64,000 bases of DNA from Syntrophaceae bacterium UBA2251 (GTDB lineage: Bacteria; Desulfobacterota; Syntrophia; Syntrophales; UBA2251). Below, one piece after another: positions 16,645 to 23,969 of the stretch; the stretch's first letter is position 1; each line of letters begins with the position of its first letter. The notes beneath the pieces were generated by a model. That model was given only the letters and a program-made list of their open reading frames with translations, ran no database searches and was not told where the DNA came from. The stretch is from NCBI GenBank assembly GCA_002347815.1, contig DDXV01000064.1, forward strand, positions 34,946-98,945. Reading direction: 5' to 3'. The position numbers and the translations under genes were made by a program.

Positions 16645-16721
16645 TTCCGAAAAAAGTGTGTTAGATAGCTCGTTCGTTTTGAATCGCCATAGAACACTTC
16701 AGGAGGTTAGGACAGAGACGG

Positions 16722-16973
16722 ATGGCAACAAAAATCAGATTAACGCGGATCGGCGCAAAGGGGAAACCCTTCTATCGCATCGTCGTGGCGAATTCCGAGT
16801 CCCCCCGGGACGGGAAGTTTCTGGAGATTGTCGGGACGTACGACCCCAATCAGGAACCGGCCGCCATTACGGTTGAGGAAGGCCGCGTCGCCGAATGGCT
16901 GGCCAAGGGGGCGAAGCCGACCCTGACGGTCTCCCAGCTGCTTCAGAAAAAGGGGATCGCCGCGAAGGGATAG
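16722..16973 (+). CDS. rpsP: 30S ribosomal protein S16
   Basis: 83 residues, normal length, beginning MATKIRLTRIGAKGKPFYRIVVANSESPRDGKF and containing EIVGTYDP, the S16 signature. AGGAGGT lies upstream of the ATG. First gene of the conserved rpsP-khpA-rimM-trmD-rplS cluster. Confidence 0.98.
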   Translation: MATKIRLTRIGAKGKPFYRIVVANSESPRDGKFLEIVGTYDPNQEPAAITVEEGRVAEWLAKGAKPTLTVSQLLQKKGIAAKG

Positions 16974-17075
16974 CCTTCCCGGAGTGCGCCCGGAGCCGAG
17001 TCCGTTTCCGCGAACGATGAACGCAGGCGTCGACAGCGAGTGGATGAACATCAACAATCCGTGGAGGTGGAGGCG

Positions 17076-17306
17076 ATGAAGGAATTGATCAGATACATGG
17101 CTCAGGCGCTGGTGGATCAACCTGATCTGGTTCAAATTTCCGAGATTGTCGGCGAGCAGACATCCGTCATCGAACTCAGGGTTGCGAAGGAGGACCTGGG
17201 CAAGGTCATCGGCAAGCAGGGCCGGACCGCCAAGGCCATGCGGACCATCCTGAGCGCCGCCTCGACGAAATTGCGCAAGCGAACGGTGCTGGAAATCATC
17301 GAATAA
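17076..17306 (+). CDS. khpA: KH-domain RNA-binding protein KhpA
   Basis: 76 residues: MKELIRYMAQALVDQPDLVQI then a KH domain with KVIGKQGRTAKAMRTIL (the GxxG RNA-binding loop is GKQG). It is a small RNA-binding protein that in other bacteria pairs with KhpB/Jag. The ATG at 17076 has GGAGGTGGAGGC directly upstream; the in-frame extension to 17040 is not needed. It lies between rpsP and rimM as in most bacteria. Confidence 0.95.
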   Translation: MKELIRYMAQALVDQPDLVQISEIVGEQTSVIELRVAKEDLGKVIGKQGRTAKAMRTILSAASTKLRKRTVLEIIE

Positions 17307-17317
17307 AGAATAAAGAG

Positions 17318-17821
17318 ATGCGGTTCATTGAAATAGGCCGGATCGTGAAGGCCCACGGCGTACAGGGACGCATGAAGGCCGTTTATTTCCTCGACGACGA
17401 GGGGCTGCTTTCGTCCCTCGATGAGATTTTCATCGCCGCCGGGCCGGAAGGGGCGGCCCGGAGCTATCGGATCCGCGCCCTCGAATCACGGGGCGGGGCG
17501 TTATTCCTCGAACTCGAGGGGGTGGCGGACCGCGATGCCGCCGGCGCGCTGGCGGGACGGTTCCTCCTGCTGCCGGAAGACCAGGCGCCGCCGCTCGCTC
17601 CCGACGAATACTACTGGCGCGACCTGCTGGACATGACCGTCCGGACGGAGGCGGGCGAGGAACTGGGCCGCATCACCGCCATTTTCCCCACGGGGAGCAA
17701 CGACGTGTACGTCTGCACCGGGCCGGACCGGGAGATCCTCCTGCCGGCCATCGCCGAGGTCGTCCGAGAGGTCGATCGCGCCGGGAAGGTTATGGTGGTT
17801 CGCCTGCTGGAAGGGCTGTAG
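17318..17821 (+). CDS. rimM: 16S rRNA processing protein RimM
   Basis: 167 residues. It starts MRFIEIGRIVKAHGVQGRMKAVYF, the RimM N-terminal domain. The C-terminal PRC-barrel begins at YYWRDLLDMTVRTEAGEELG and includes GSNDVYVC and LLPAI. It assists 30S head maturation and binds S19. It is 9 bases from trmD and within the conserved cluster. Confidence 0.96.
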   Translation: MRFIEIGRIVKAHGVQGRMKAVYFLDDEGLLSSLDEIFIAAGPEGAARSYRIRALESRGGALFLELEGVADRDAAGALAGRFLLLPEDQAPPLAPDEYYWRDLLDMTVRTEAGEELGRITAIFPTGSNDVYVCTGPDREILLPAIAEVVREVDRAGKVMVVRLLEGL

Positions 17822-17830
17822 GAGGGGGAC

Positions 17831-18520
17831 ATGATCCGCTTCGACATCCTCTCGGTCTTTCCCGGGATGTTCGCCTCGCCCCTGGCCGAGAGCCTGATCG
17901 GGAAGGCGCGGGACAAGGGGCTCGTCGACATCCGCCTCCACGATATCCGGGACTATGCGACGGACCGGCACCGCATGACCGACGACGCCCCGTACGGCGG
18001 GGGCGGCGGGATGGTCATGAAGGTGGAACCCATCGATCGGGCGCTCGAGACGATCCTGCCGGACCGCTCGGAGGGCCTGGTCATCCTGATGACCCCGCAG
18101 GGCGAGCCCTTCACCCAGCGCCGGGCGGAGGAACTGGCGTGTCATCCGCGCCTGGTCCTTCTGTGTGGTCATTACGAGGGGGTGGACGAACGGGTGCGCG
18201 AGCACCTGGTCGACCGGGAACTCTCCATCGGCGACTACGTGCTGACGGGCGGGGAACTCGCGGCGATGGTTGTGGTCGACGCCGTTTCCCGGCTGATCCC
18301 CGGGGTGCTCGGGAACGACGCCTCGGCCGCCGAGGATTCGTTTTCCACGGGGATTCTGGAGTATCCCCACTACACCCGCCCCGCGGCGTACCGGGGCTGG
18401 CCGGTGCCGGAGGTCCTGCTCTCGGGGAACCACGCCGAGATCGAGGCCTGGCGGCGGACGGAGGCCCTGAAGCGGACCTTGGCGCGCCGCCCGGATCTGC
18501 TGGAAAAAAAGGGGGATTAG
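17831..18520 (+). CDS. trmD: tRNA (guanine37-N1)-methyltransferase
   Basis: 229 residues. MIRFDILSVFPGMF, PYGGGGGMVMKVEPI, LVLLCGHYEGVDERV and SIGDYVLTGGELA are the SPOUT trefoil-knot and SAM-binding motifs of TrmD. It methylates G37 in tRNAs reading CNN codons, preventing frameshifts. GGAGGGGGAC precedes the ATG. The C-terminal domain (RPAAYRGWPVPEVLLSGNHAEIEAWR) is complete. Confidence 0.98.
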   Translation: MIRFDILSVFPGMFASPLAESLIGKARDKGLVDIRLHDIRDYATDRHRMTDDAPYGGGGGMVMKVEPIDRALETILPDRSEGLVILMTPQGEPFTQRRAEELACHPRLVLLCGHYEGVDERVREHLVDRELSIGDYVLTGGELAAMVVVDAVSRLIPGVLGNDASAAEDSFSTGILEYPHYTRPAAYRGWPVPEVLLSGNHAEIEAWRRTEALKRTLARRPDLLEKKGD

Positions 18521-18685
18521 GTTGAAGAAAAACGCCGGGGTGCGCCGGCGGGATCGAGATTGCGGAATGCCCACACGTTGCGTCAGGTGGAAAGACGGAG
18601 GTTGGGCGGCAAAAAATGAGTGCAAACGGGGCGACGGCCCTGTTTCCGATATCCGAAGCGAGGCCGTGAAGAGGAGGAAGGTGCG

Positions 18686-19033
18686 ATGAACGTCATCGAA
18701 ATGCTCGAAAAAGAACAGATGCGTGGGGACATCCCCGCGTTCAAATCCGGAGACACCGTCCGGGTGTATGTCCGGATCGTGGAAGGACAGAAACAGCGGA
18801 TCCAGGCCTACGAGGGCGTCGTCATCCGGCGGCGGAACGGCTTGAACCGCTCCACCTTCACCGTGCGGAAGGTTTCCTACGGCGTGGGCGTCGAGCGAAT
18901 CTTCCCGCTCCACTCCCCGGTCATCGACCGGATCGAGGTGGTCAACCGGGGCCGTGTGCGCCGCTCACGCCTGTACTACCTGCGGGCCCTGCGCGGCAAG
19001 AAGGCCCGGATCAAGGAAGTGGGAAAATCCTGA
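18686..19033 (+). CDS. rplS: 50S ribosomal protein L19
   Basis: 115 residues, beginning MNVIEMLEKEQMRGDIPAFKSGDTVRVYVRI and ending with the basic RVRRSRLYYLRALRGKKARI. GAGGAGGAAGG lies upstream of the ATG at 18686, ruling out the in-frame extension to 18620. There is a 165-base gap after trmD in which nothing else is seen. Confidence 0.98.
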   Translation: MNVIEMLEKEQMRGDIPAFKSGDTVRVYVRIVEGQKQRIQAYEGVVIRRRNGLNRSTFTVRKVSYGVGVERIFPLHSPVIDRIEVVNRGRVRRSRLYYLRALRGKKARIKEVGKS

Positions 19034-19064
19034 CGGGCGCCCCTCCGGCACCCCTTGCGCCCAT

Positions 19065-19146
19065 GCCCGTCGATCCCCCCGGACGCGAATCCGCGAGGCT
19101 TCCGCGCCCGTCGATTTCCCCGGACGGGAATCCGTGAGGCTTTCGC
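19065..19146. repeat. 41-bp tandem direct repeat, two copies
   Basis: Two adjacent 41-base units (19065-19105 and 19106-19146) each begin GCCCGTCGAT, continue through a CCCCGGACG run and end with GAGGCTT(C/T)CGC, differing at a handful of positions. They lie between rplS and rnhB, next to a larger palindrome. Confidence 0.8.
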
Positions 19147-19153
19147 AAGCGCC

Positions 19154-19206
19154 GGATTCCCGCTGAAGCCCGCCCCCGCCGCGGCATGTCGGGGGCGGGA
19201 ATGAAA
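19154..19206. repeat. GGATTCCCG...CGGGAATGA palindromic element
   Basis: GGATTCCCG at 19154 and CGGGAATGA near 19196 flank a 10-bp inverted repeat CCCGCCCCCG (19169-19178) / CGGGGGCGGG (19190-19199). It belongs to the same family as the in-gene copies at 31942, 33254 and 34046. It covers the upstream candidate starts of rnhB, which argues for the internal start at 19270. Confidence 0.65.
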
Positions 19207-19269
19207 AACCGGGATTCCATCAGGCCAGGTTTCGCTGCCTATCCGATTGAAAACGGTGCGTTCGTGGCG

Positions 19270-19899
19270 ATGAATGACTTTGAAAATCTTGCCTACGGGG
19301 AGGGTTACACGGTCATTGCCGGCGTCGACGAGGCCGGACGAGGGCCCCTGGCCGGGCCGGTCGTAGCCGCCGCCGTTGTCCTTCCCCGCGATTACCATCA
19401 CCCCGACATCAACGATTCCAAGCAGCTCTCCCCGGCCCGGCGATCGGCGCTCCACGACGTCATCCGGTCGGCGGCCGTGGCCGTCGGCCTGGGGGTCGTC
19501 GAACCGGACGTCATCGACGCCCTGAACATCCTCCAGGCCACGCGTCTGGCCATGCGCGAGGCGGTCCTCGACCTGGACTGCGCCGTCGATTTTATCCTCG
19601 TGGACGGCAATTGTGCCATCCGGATCGATACGCCCCAGAAGACCATCGTCAAGGGCGACGCCCTCAGCATTTCCATCGCGGCGGCCTCCATCGTCGCCAA
19701 GGTCTCCCGGGACCGGATCATGGAGATCTACCACCGCCAGTACCCGCAGTACAACTTTCTCAAGAACAAGGGCTACGGCACCGCCGAGCATCGCCGTGCC
19801 ATCGCCGCCTTCGGCCTGTCGAAGATCCACCGAAAATCCTTTCACCTGAAGGAGAGGGAAGCGGGCAAAACGACCCGGCAAACCACGTTTACGTGGTAG
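19270..19899 (+). CDS. rnhB: ribonuclease HII
   Basis: 209 residues from ATG 19270. The signature GVDEAGRGPLAGPVVAAAV holds the first two catalytic acids. NDSKQLSPARR, ILVDGN and AASIVAKVSRDRIM complete the active site. It nicks RNA-DNA hybrids at misincorporated ribonucleotides. Earlier in-frame starts (19186, 19201) would begin inside a palindromic repeat; ATG 19270 lacks a strong Shine-Dalgarno, so the start is moderately uncertain. Next to yraN, a common pairing. Confidence 0.95.
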   Translation: MNDFENLAYGEGYTVIAGVDEAGRGPLAGPVVAAAVVLPRDYHHPDINDSKQLSPARRSALHDVIRSAAVAVGLGVVEPDVIDALNILQATRLAMREAVLDLDCAVDFILVDGNCAIRIDTPQKTIVKGDALSISIAAASIVAKVSRDRIMEIYHRQYPQYNFLKNKGYGTAEHRRAIAAFGLSKIHRKSFHLKEREAGKTTRQTTFTW

Positions 19900-19928
19900 C
19901 TCTACAGCAAAGGGGAAAGGGGGGAGCA

Positions 19929-20342
19929 TTGGTCAGACGTGATCCGGAAAGCCCGGCGGCAGGAAGGCTGAAAGACCGGCGACGCATCGATACGGGGAAG
20001 CGGGGCGAGGCGATCGCCGCGGCCTACCTCGAGCGGATGGGCTATGTCGTGCTGGAGCGGAACTACCGCTGCCGCTTCGGGGAGATCGACATCGTCGCCC
20101 GGGACGGGACCACGGTCTGCTTCGTCGAGGTCAAAAGCCGCCGCTCGGCGCGCTACGGCGACCCGCAACTGGCCGTGCATGCAAAAAAGCAGGAAAAGAT
20201 GATCCGGACCGCCCGGCACTATCTGGCCGGCCGCGGCCTGGAGGACCGGCCCGCCCGCTTCGACGTCGCGGCCATCCGTCTGTCGCCGGACGGCGCCGGC
20301 GCGGTGGACCTGATCCGGAATGCCTTCGAACTCAATCCCTGA
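19929..20342 (+). CDS. yraN: YraN/UPF0102 family endonuclease-like protein
   Basis: About 137 residues from a TTG at 19929 just after a GGGGGGAG run. The core GKRGEAIAAAYLERMGYVVL, GEIDIVARDGTTVCFVEVKSR and RYGDP is the UPF0102 fold, related to Holliday-junction resolvases and restriction endonucleases, with the E, D and ExK catalytic-type residues present. The biological role is not established. The start is uncertain because no ATG or GTG is available in frame near the conserved region. Confidence 0.9.
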   Translation: MVRRDPESPAAGRLKDRRRIDTGKRGEAIAAAYLERMGYVVLERNYRCRFGEIDIVARDGTTVCFVEVKSRRSARYGDPQLAVHAKKQEKMIRTARHYLAGRGLEDRPARFDVAAIRLSPDGAGAVDLIRNAFELNP

Positions 20343-20348
20343 AAGAAA

Positions 20349-20374
20349 ACGGCGCCTGATTTCTCAAGCGCCGT
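20349..20374 (+). terminator. weak hairpin terminator after yraN
   Basis: A 7-bp stem ACGGCGC / GCGCCGT with a 12-base loop lies 7 bases after the yraN stop, followed by CGTTGT rather than a full T-run. It may serve both yraN and the convergent wzc. Confidence 0.4.
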
Positions 20375-20413
20375 CGTTGTCCTCGGATCCTTCCTCTCTC
20401 GGCCGGCAGGTAT

Positions 20414-20433
20414 CGGGGTCAGGTCTTTAAAGT
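20414..20433. repeat. GGGGTCAGGTCTTTAAA dispersed repeat, copy 1
   Basis: GGGGTCAGGTCTTTAAAGT in the 150-base gap between yraN and wzc. Related copies occur near 42860, 43846 and 47136. The rest of this gap shows no gene. Confidence 0.55.
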
Positions 20434-20494
20434 CCGCCTTTGATCACGCCCCATCGTCGCCCCGGAATCGGGGTGGCGACGGTTATCCGGAAGC

Positions 20495-22783
20495 TCAGGC
20501 GACGGCGCTGTCCCCATCCTTTTTCCGGCCTTCCTTGTCCGCGCCGTAGTAGCGGCTGCGCATCTTCTTGCGCGTCCGCGTCTTCTTCTTCCGTTCGCCG
20601 TCCTCGCCGTAGTAGTAATAGTAGTACTGGTAATAGTAGTAGCTGTCGCGGCCCATGTCCACGCCGTTCAGGACCGCGCCCAGGATGTGGGCGTTGACCT
20701 GCCGGAGCTGCTCGACGGCGTTCCGGACGAGTTCGCGGTGGGCCACGCCCGCCCTCACGATCAGGACGACGCCGTCGACGACCTTGGAGAGGATGACGGC
20801 ATCCGTCACCGCCGTGATCGGCGGCGTATCGATGATGATCCGGTCGTAGCGCCCGCGCAGGACTTCGATGAGATCCGCCATCCGCTGGGAACTCAGGACC
20901 TCCGACGGATTGGGCGGAATCGGCCCGGAGGGGATGACGTCGAGATTGGGGATGTCCGTGTGGACGACGACGTTGTCCAGTTCATCGTTGCCGACCAGCA
21001 GGTTCGACATCCCGCGGTCCCGCGACAGGGAGAAGATCTTGTGGACGCGCGGCCGCCGCATGTCGCAGTCGAGGATGACGACGCGATTGCCCGCCTGGGC
21101 CATGGTGATCGCGATGTTGGCGGAGGTGATCGTCTTTCCCTCGCGCGGCCCCGAGCTCGAAATGATCAGCACCCGCGGCGCCTGCTCCGCGGACGAGAAG
21201 AGGATGCTCGTCCGGATGCCCCGGTAGGCCTCGCTGGCCGTCGATTTGGGCGAGAGGTGCGAGACGAGGTCGTCCGCGGGATTCCTCGCGCCGTTGACGG
21301 CGCCGCCCTCGGCGGCGGCGATGGCGGGAACGGGCCCCAGATACGGCAGCTTCAGGATGTTCTTGATGTCGTCGGGAACCTTGATCGTGTTGTCCAGGTA
21401 TTCGAGGAAGAACGCGAGCCCCACGCCGAGGGCGAGTCCCACGATCAGCCCCAGGAGCAGGTTCTGGGCCTTCTTGGGCTTGACGGGCGACTTGGGGATC
21501 TCCGCCAGATCCACGATCCGGATGTTGCCGGTCTTGATGTCCTCCGTGATGGACGTCTCCTTGAAGCGCTTCACGAGGATGTCGTACATCTCGCGGCTGC
21601 TTTCCGCCTGGCGCTTCAGCACGTTGTAGTCGATCGCCTTCACGTTCATGGCGAGGCTCTCGCCCTTCTGCTGGCTCAGGGCGTTCTTCAGGGAATACTC
21701 CTTGGCCAGGGCGACCTTGTATTCGTTGTAGAGGGCATCGACGATCCGGCCGATCTCGTTGGCCTTGCGCGATTGCAGGGAGTTGAGCTCCTCCTGGAGG
21801 GCCAGGATCTGGGGGTGGCGCGCGCCGTACTTCTTCGACAGCTCGGACATCCGCTTCTGGATCTCCACCTCCTGCTTCTTGATGTCGCGGATGAGTTCGT
21901 CTCGGATGACGTCCGGCACGGAGTCGAGCTTCTCCGGGCTATGGCGGATGTCCGCCGCCTGGCGGTAGCGGGTTTCAGCCTCCACGCGGCGGGAGGTGGC
22001 CTCGACGACCTGCTTGTTGATCTCGGCGAGCTTCTGGGCGGTGATCGTCTCCACGTCCGTGGAGAAGTCCGTCACGATCCCCTTCTGCTCCTTGTAGCGC
22101 AGGAGGGCCTGTTCCGCCTCCTCCACCTTCTTCCGCTCGGTGACGATCTGGCCCTCGAGCCAGGCCACGGCGTCCTGGGTGGCCCGGAGCTTGGTCTCCA
22201 GGTTGTTGTCGATATAGGCCTTGGCCAGGGTATTGGCGATCTTCGCCGACATGTACGGGCTTTTGGCCTCGAAGCCGATATCCACCAGGCGGCTGTTGCG
22301 GATCGGCGTGACCTTCACGCGTTGGAGAAATGCATCCACGATCGCGGAGTCGGATTTCGTCTTCTTCGCGGCCTCGTCCGTCTTGAAGAGGGAGGCGATA
22401 TAGCCGATCGTGTTCGGGACGAAGTACACGATGTCGTAGAAGAGGCCTTCCTTCGGTTTTGGGACGAACTCCTCGTGCTGGTCGAGCTTGAGCCGCCGGA
22501 CGACCTCCCGGGCGACGCTGCGGGACTCGATGATCTTGTACTGGGTCTGGTAGTAGTCCAGGCCCGAGGAGTCCACCGTCATGACCTCCTGCATGGAGAC
22601 GACCTTGGGGTTTTCCTTTTCGATGATGACCCGGGCCGTTCCCATATAGATGGGCGTGGCGGTGAAGGTGAAGATCAACACGGAGACGAAAACCACGGCG
22701 AACACCGTCGCGATCGTCCAGCGGTGCTTCAGCACGACGCGCAGGTAGTCCTGCAAGTTGACGTTTTTCATTTCAAGCTGCAT
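20495..22783 (-). CDS. Wzc-type polysaccharide co-polymerase / tyrosine autokinase
   Basis: 762 residues. The order is: N-terminal Wzz domain with membrane helix 1 (HRWTIATVFAVVFVSVLIFTF); a long periplasmic coiled coil (about residues 180-420) ending in the second helix (LLLGLIVGLALGVGLAFFLEYL); and a cytoplasmic BY-kinase domain with Walker A SSSGPREGKT near residue 545, VVILDCDMRRPR (Walker A') and IIIDTPP (Walker B). The C-terminus has an exceptional tyrosine cluster (YYYYQYYYYYYG, then RSRYYG) for autophosphorylation, set in a strongly basic tail. It controls chain length and export of the exopolysaccharide together with Wza. The ATG shares a base with the wza stop (TGATG), so the two are coupled. 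Confidence 0.96.
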   Translation of the reverse strand: MQLEMKNVNLQDYLRVVLKHRWTIATVFAVVFVSVLIFTFTATPIYMGTARVIIEKENPKVVSMQEVMTVDSSGLDYYQTQYKIIESRSVAREVVRRLKLDQHEEFVPKPKEGLFYDIVYFVPNTIGYIASLFKTDEAAKKTKSDSAIVDAFLQRVKVTPIRNSRLVDIGFEAKSPYMSAKIANTLAKAYIDNNLETKLRATQDAVAWLEGQIVTERKKVEEAEQALLRYKEQKGIVTDFSTDVETITAQKLAEINKQVVEATSRRVEAETRYRQAADIRHSPEKLDSVPDVIRDELIRDIKKQEVEIQKRMSELSKKYGARHPQILALQEELNSLQSRKANEIGRIVDALYNEYKVALAKEYSLKNALSQQKGESLAMNVKAIDYNVLKRQAESSREMYDILVKRFKETSITEDIKTGNIRIVDLAEIPKSPVKPKKAQNLLLGLIVGLALGVGLAFFLEYLDNTIKVPDDIKNILKLPYLGPVPAIAAAEGGAVNGARNPADDLVSHLSPKSTASEAYRGIRTSILFSSAEQAPRVLIISSSGPREGKTITSANIAITMAQAGNRVVILDCDMRRPRVHKIFSLSRDRGMSNLLVGNDELDNVVVHTDIPNLDVIPSGPIPPNPSEVLSSQRMADLIEVLRGRYDRIIIDTPPITAVTDAVILSKVVDGVVLIVRAGVAHRELVRNAVEQLRQVNAHILGAVLNGVDMGRDSYYYYQYYYYYYGEDGERKKKTRTRKKMRSRYYGADKEGRKKDGDSAVA

Positions 22784-23841
22784 CAGAAGAAGCTCTCCGG
22801 TACGACAATCAGGTCGTTGGGTTTGATGGGGACGGACTGGATCATCTTGCCGCCCTTCGTGATGGCGTCGACGTTCACCTGGTAGATTTTTTCGGCGCCG
22901 CCCTCGATCCGGACGATCCGGGTCTTGCCGCTCGCGGCGATCGGCGTGAAGCCGCCCGCCATGCTGATCGCCTCGACGATCGTCATGTCCTTCTTGCTGA
23001 AGGCGTACTGTCCTGGCTTCTGGACCTCGCCCATGATGTAGAAGTAGTCCGCCTTCGGGATGTAGAGCACGTCGAGATCGGCGAGGAGGATGTTCGAGAT
23101 CTGGTCCCGTCCCTTGAGCAGGCCGGGCAGGTCGATCGTGACGACGATCTTCCGCTCCTGGGGCGTGCCGGGGTTCTGGGTCCGGATGATCATCGCCTCC
23201 TGCTTTTCGCCTTCCGCGACCTCGATGCCGCCGGCGCGCGAGATCCCGTCGAGCACGCGGTCATGGGCCTGGAGGCTGAATTGTCCCGGGTTCTTCGCCG
23301 CCCCCAGGACGGAGTATTTGCGGCTCTCGTACTTGGTGACGATCACCGAGACGTGCGCGTTGTTGAGAAACTGGCCTTCGGCCAGTTTCGTCGCGATGAG
23401 CTTCTCGATCTCCGACGAGGTCAGGTCCGCCACGCGGACGCGGTCGATCAGGGGGAAGGTGATGAAGCCGTCGGCGGAGACCGGAATGCCTTCGCGGGAA
23501 AGATCCTTCTCCTCATAGACGAGGATGTTGAGGATGTCGTACCCCCCCACCTTGTAGTCCATCTGGCTGCGCACGTCGGGGTGGCGGGCGAGGTACTGCG
23601 AGACGGTGAAACTGGGCGTCTTCTGCAGAAGATCGCTCAGTTCGTCTCCCGTCTTGCCGGTCGAAAGGGTTTTCTTGAGTTTCTCCAGTTCGGCGCGGTC
23701 TTCCTGTTTGAGCCCCTTGAGGGGGTCGTCGCTGACCCGGGTCACCTTGACGACGTCTCCCGCCCCCGCGCAGGCGGCGAGGAGGAGGACCAGTCCCGCC
23801 AGGAGCAGGCACCGGAAGGCGCTTCTCGCTTTTATTGTCAT
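22783..23841 (-). CDS. Wza-type outer-membrane polysaccharide export lipoprotein
   Basis: 352 residues. The signal peptide ends in a lipobox (LLLAACAG). Then come a Poly_export domain (YKVGGYDILNILVYEEKDLS...VSADGFITFPLIDRVRVADLT) and two SLBB domains (YSVLGAAKNPGQFSL and FYIMGEVQKPGQYAFSKKDMTIVEAI). It forms the periplasmic/outer-membrane exit channel for exopolysaccharide, working with Wzc encoded immediately downstream. A terminator-like hairpin lies in its 5' leader. Confidence 0.95.
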   Translation of the reverse strand: MTIKARSAFRCLLLAGLVLLLAACAGAGDVVKVTRVSDDPLKGLKQEDRAELEKLKKTLSTGKTGDELSDLLQKTPSFTVSQYLARHPDVRSQMDYKVGGYDILNILVYEEKDLSREGIPVSADGFITFPLIDRVRVADLTSSEIEKLIATKLAEGQFLNNAHVSVIVTKYESRKYSVLGAAKNPGQFSLQAHDRVLDGISRAGGIEVAEGEKQEAMIIRTQNPGTPQERKIVVTIDLPGLLKGRDQISNILLADLDVLYIPKADYFYIMGEVQKPGQYAFSKKDMTIVEAISMAGGFTPIAASGKTRIVRIEGGAEKIYQVNVDAITKGGKMIQSVPIKPNDLIVVPESFF

Positions 23842-23863
23842 CGTTCCCGTTTCGTCCGCATCA

Positions 23864-23903
23864 TAAAAAATTTGCAGGGCGTCACTGGGGCCCGCCCTGC
23901 AAA
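23864..23903 (-). terminator. intrinsic terminator/attenuator upstream of wza
   Basis: On the minus strand TTTGCAGGGCG (23903-23893) pairs perfectly with CGCCCTGCAAA (23881-23871) across an 11-base loop and is followed by a run of six T. It sits after the fecR-like gene and about 23 bases before the wza start, inside what otherwise looks like one operon. A smaller hairpin CCACG/CGTGG (23930-23944) precedes it. Confidence 0.8.
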
Positions 23904-23969
23904 TGGATTCAAAATTTACATTTCAATGCCCACGTTCGCCGTGGATCAAAGGTTCCATTCGGCCCGCAA

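Noticed and set aside
20687..22885. 732-codon plus-strand frame opposite wzc
   Set aside because: Antisense shadow of wzc; composition biased and no domain recognisable.
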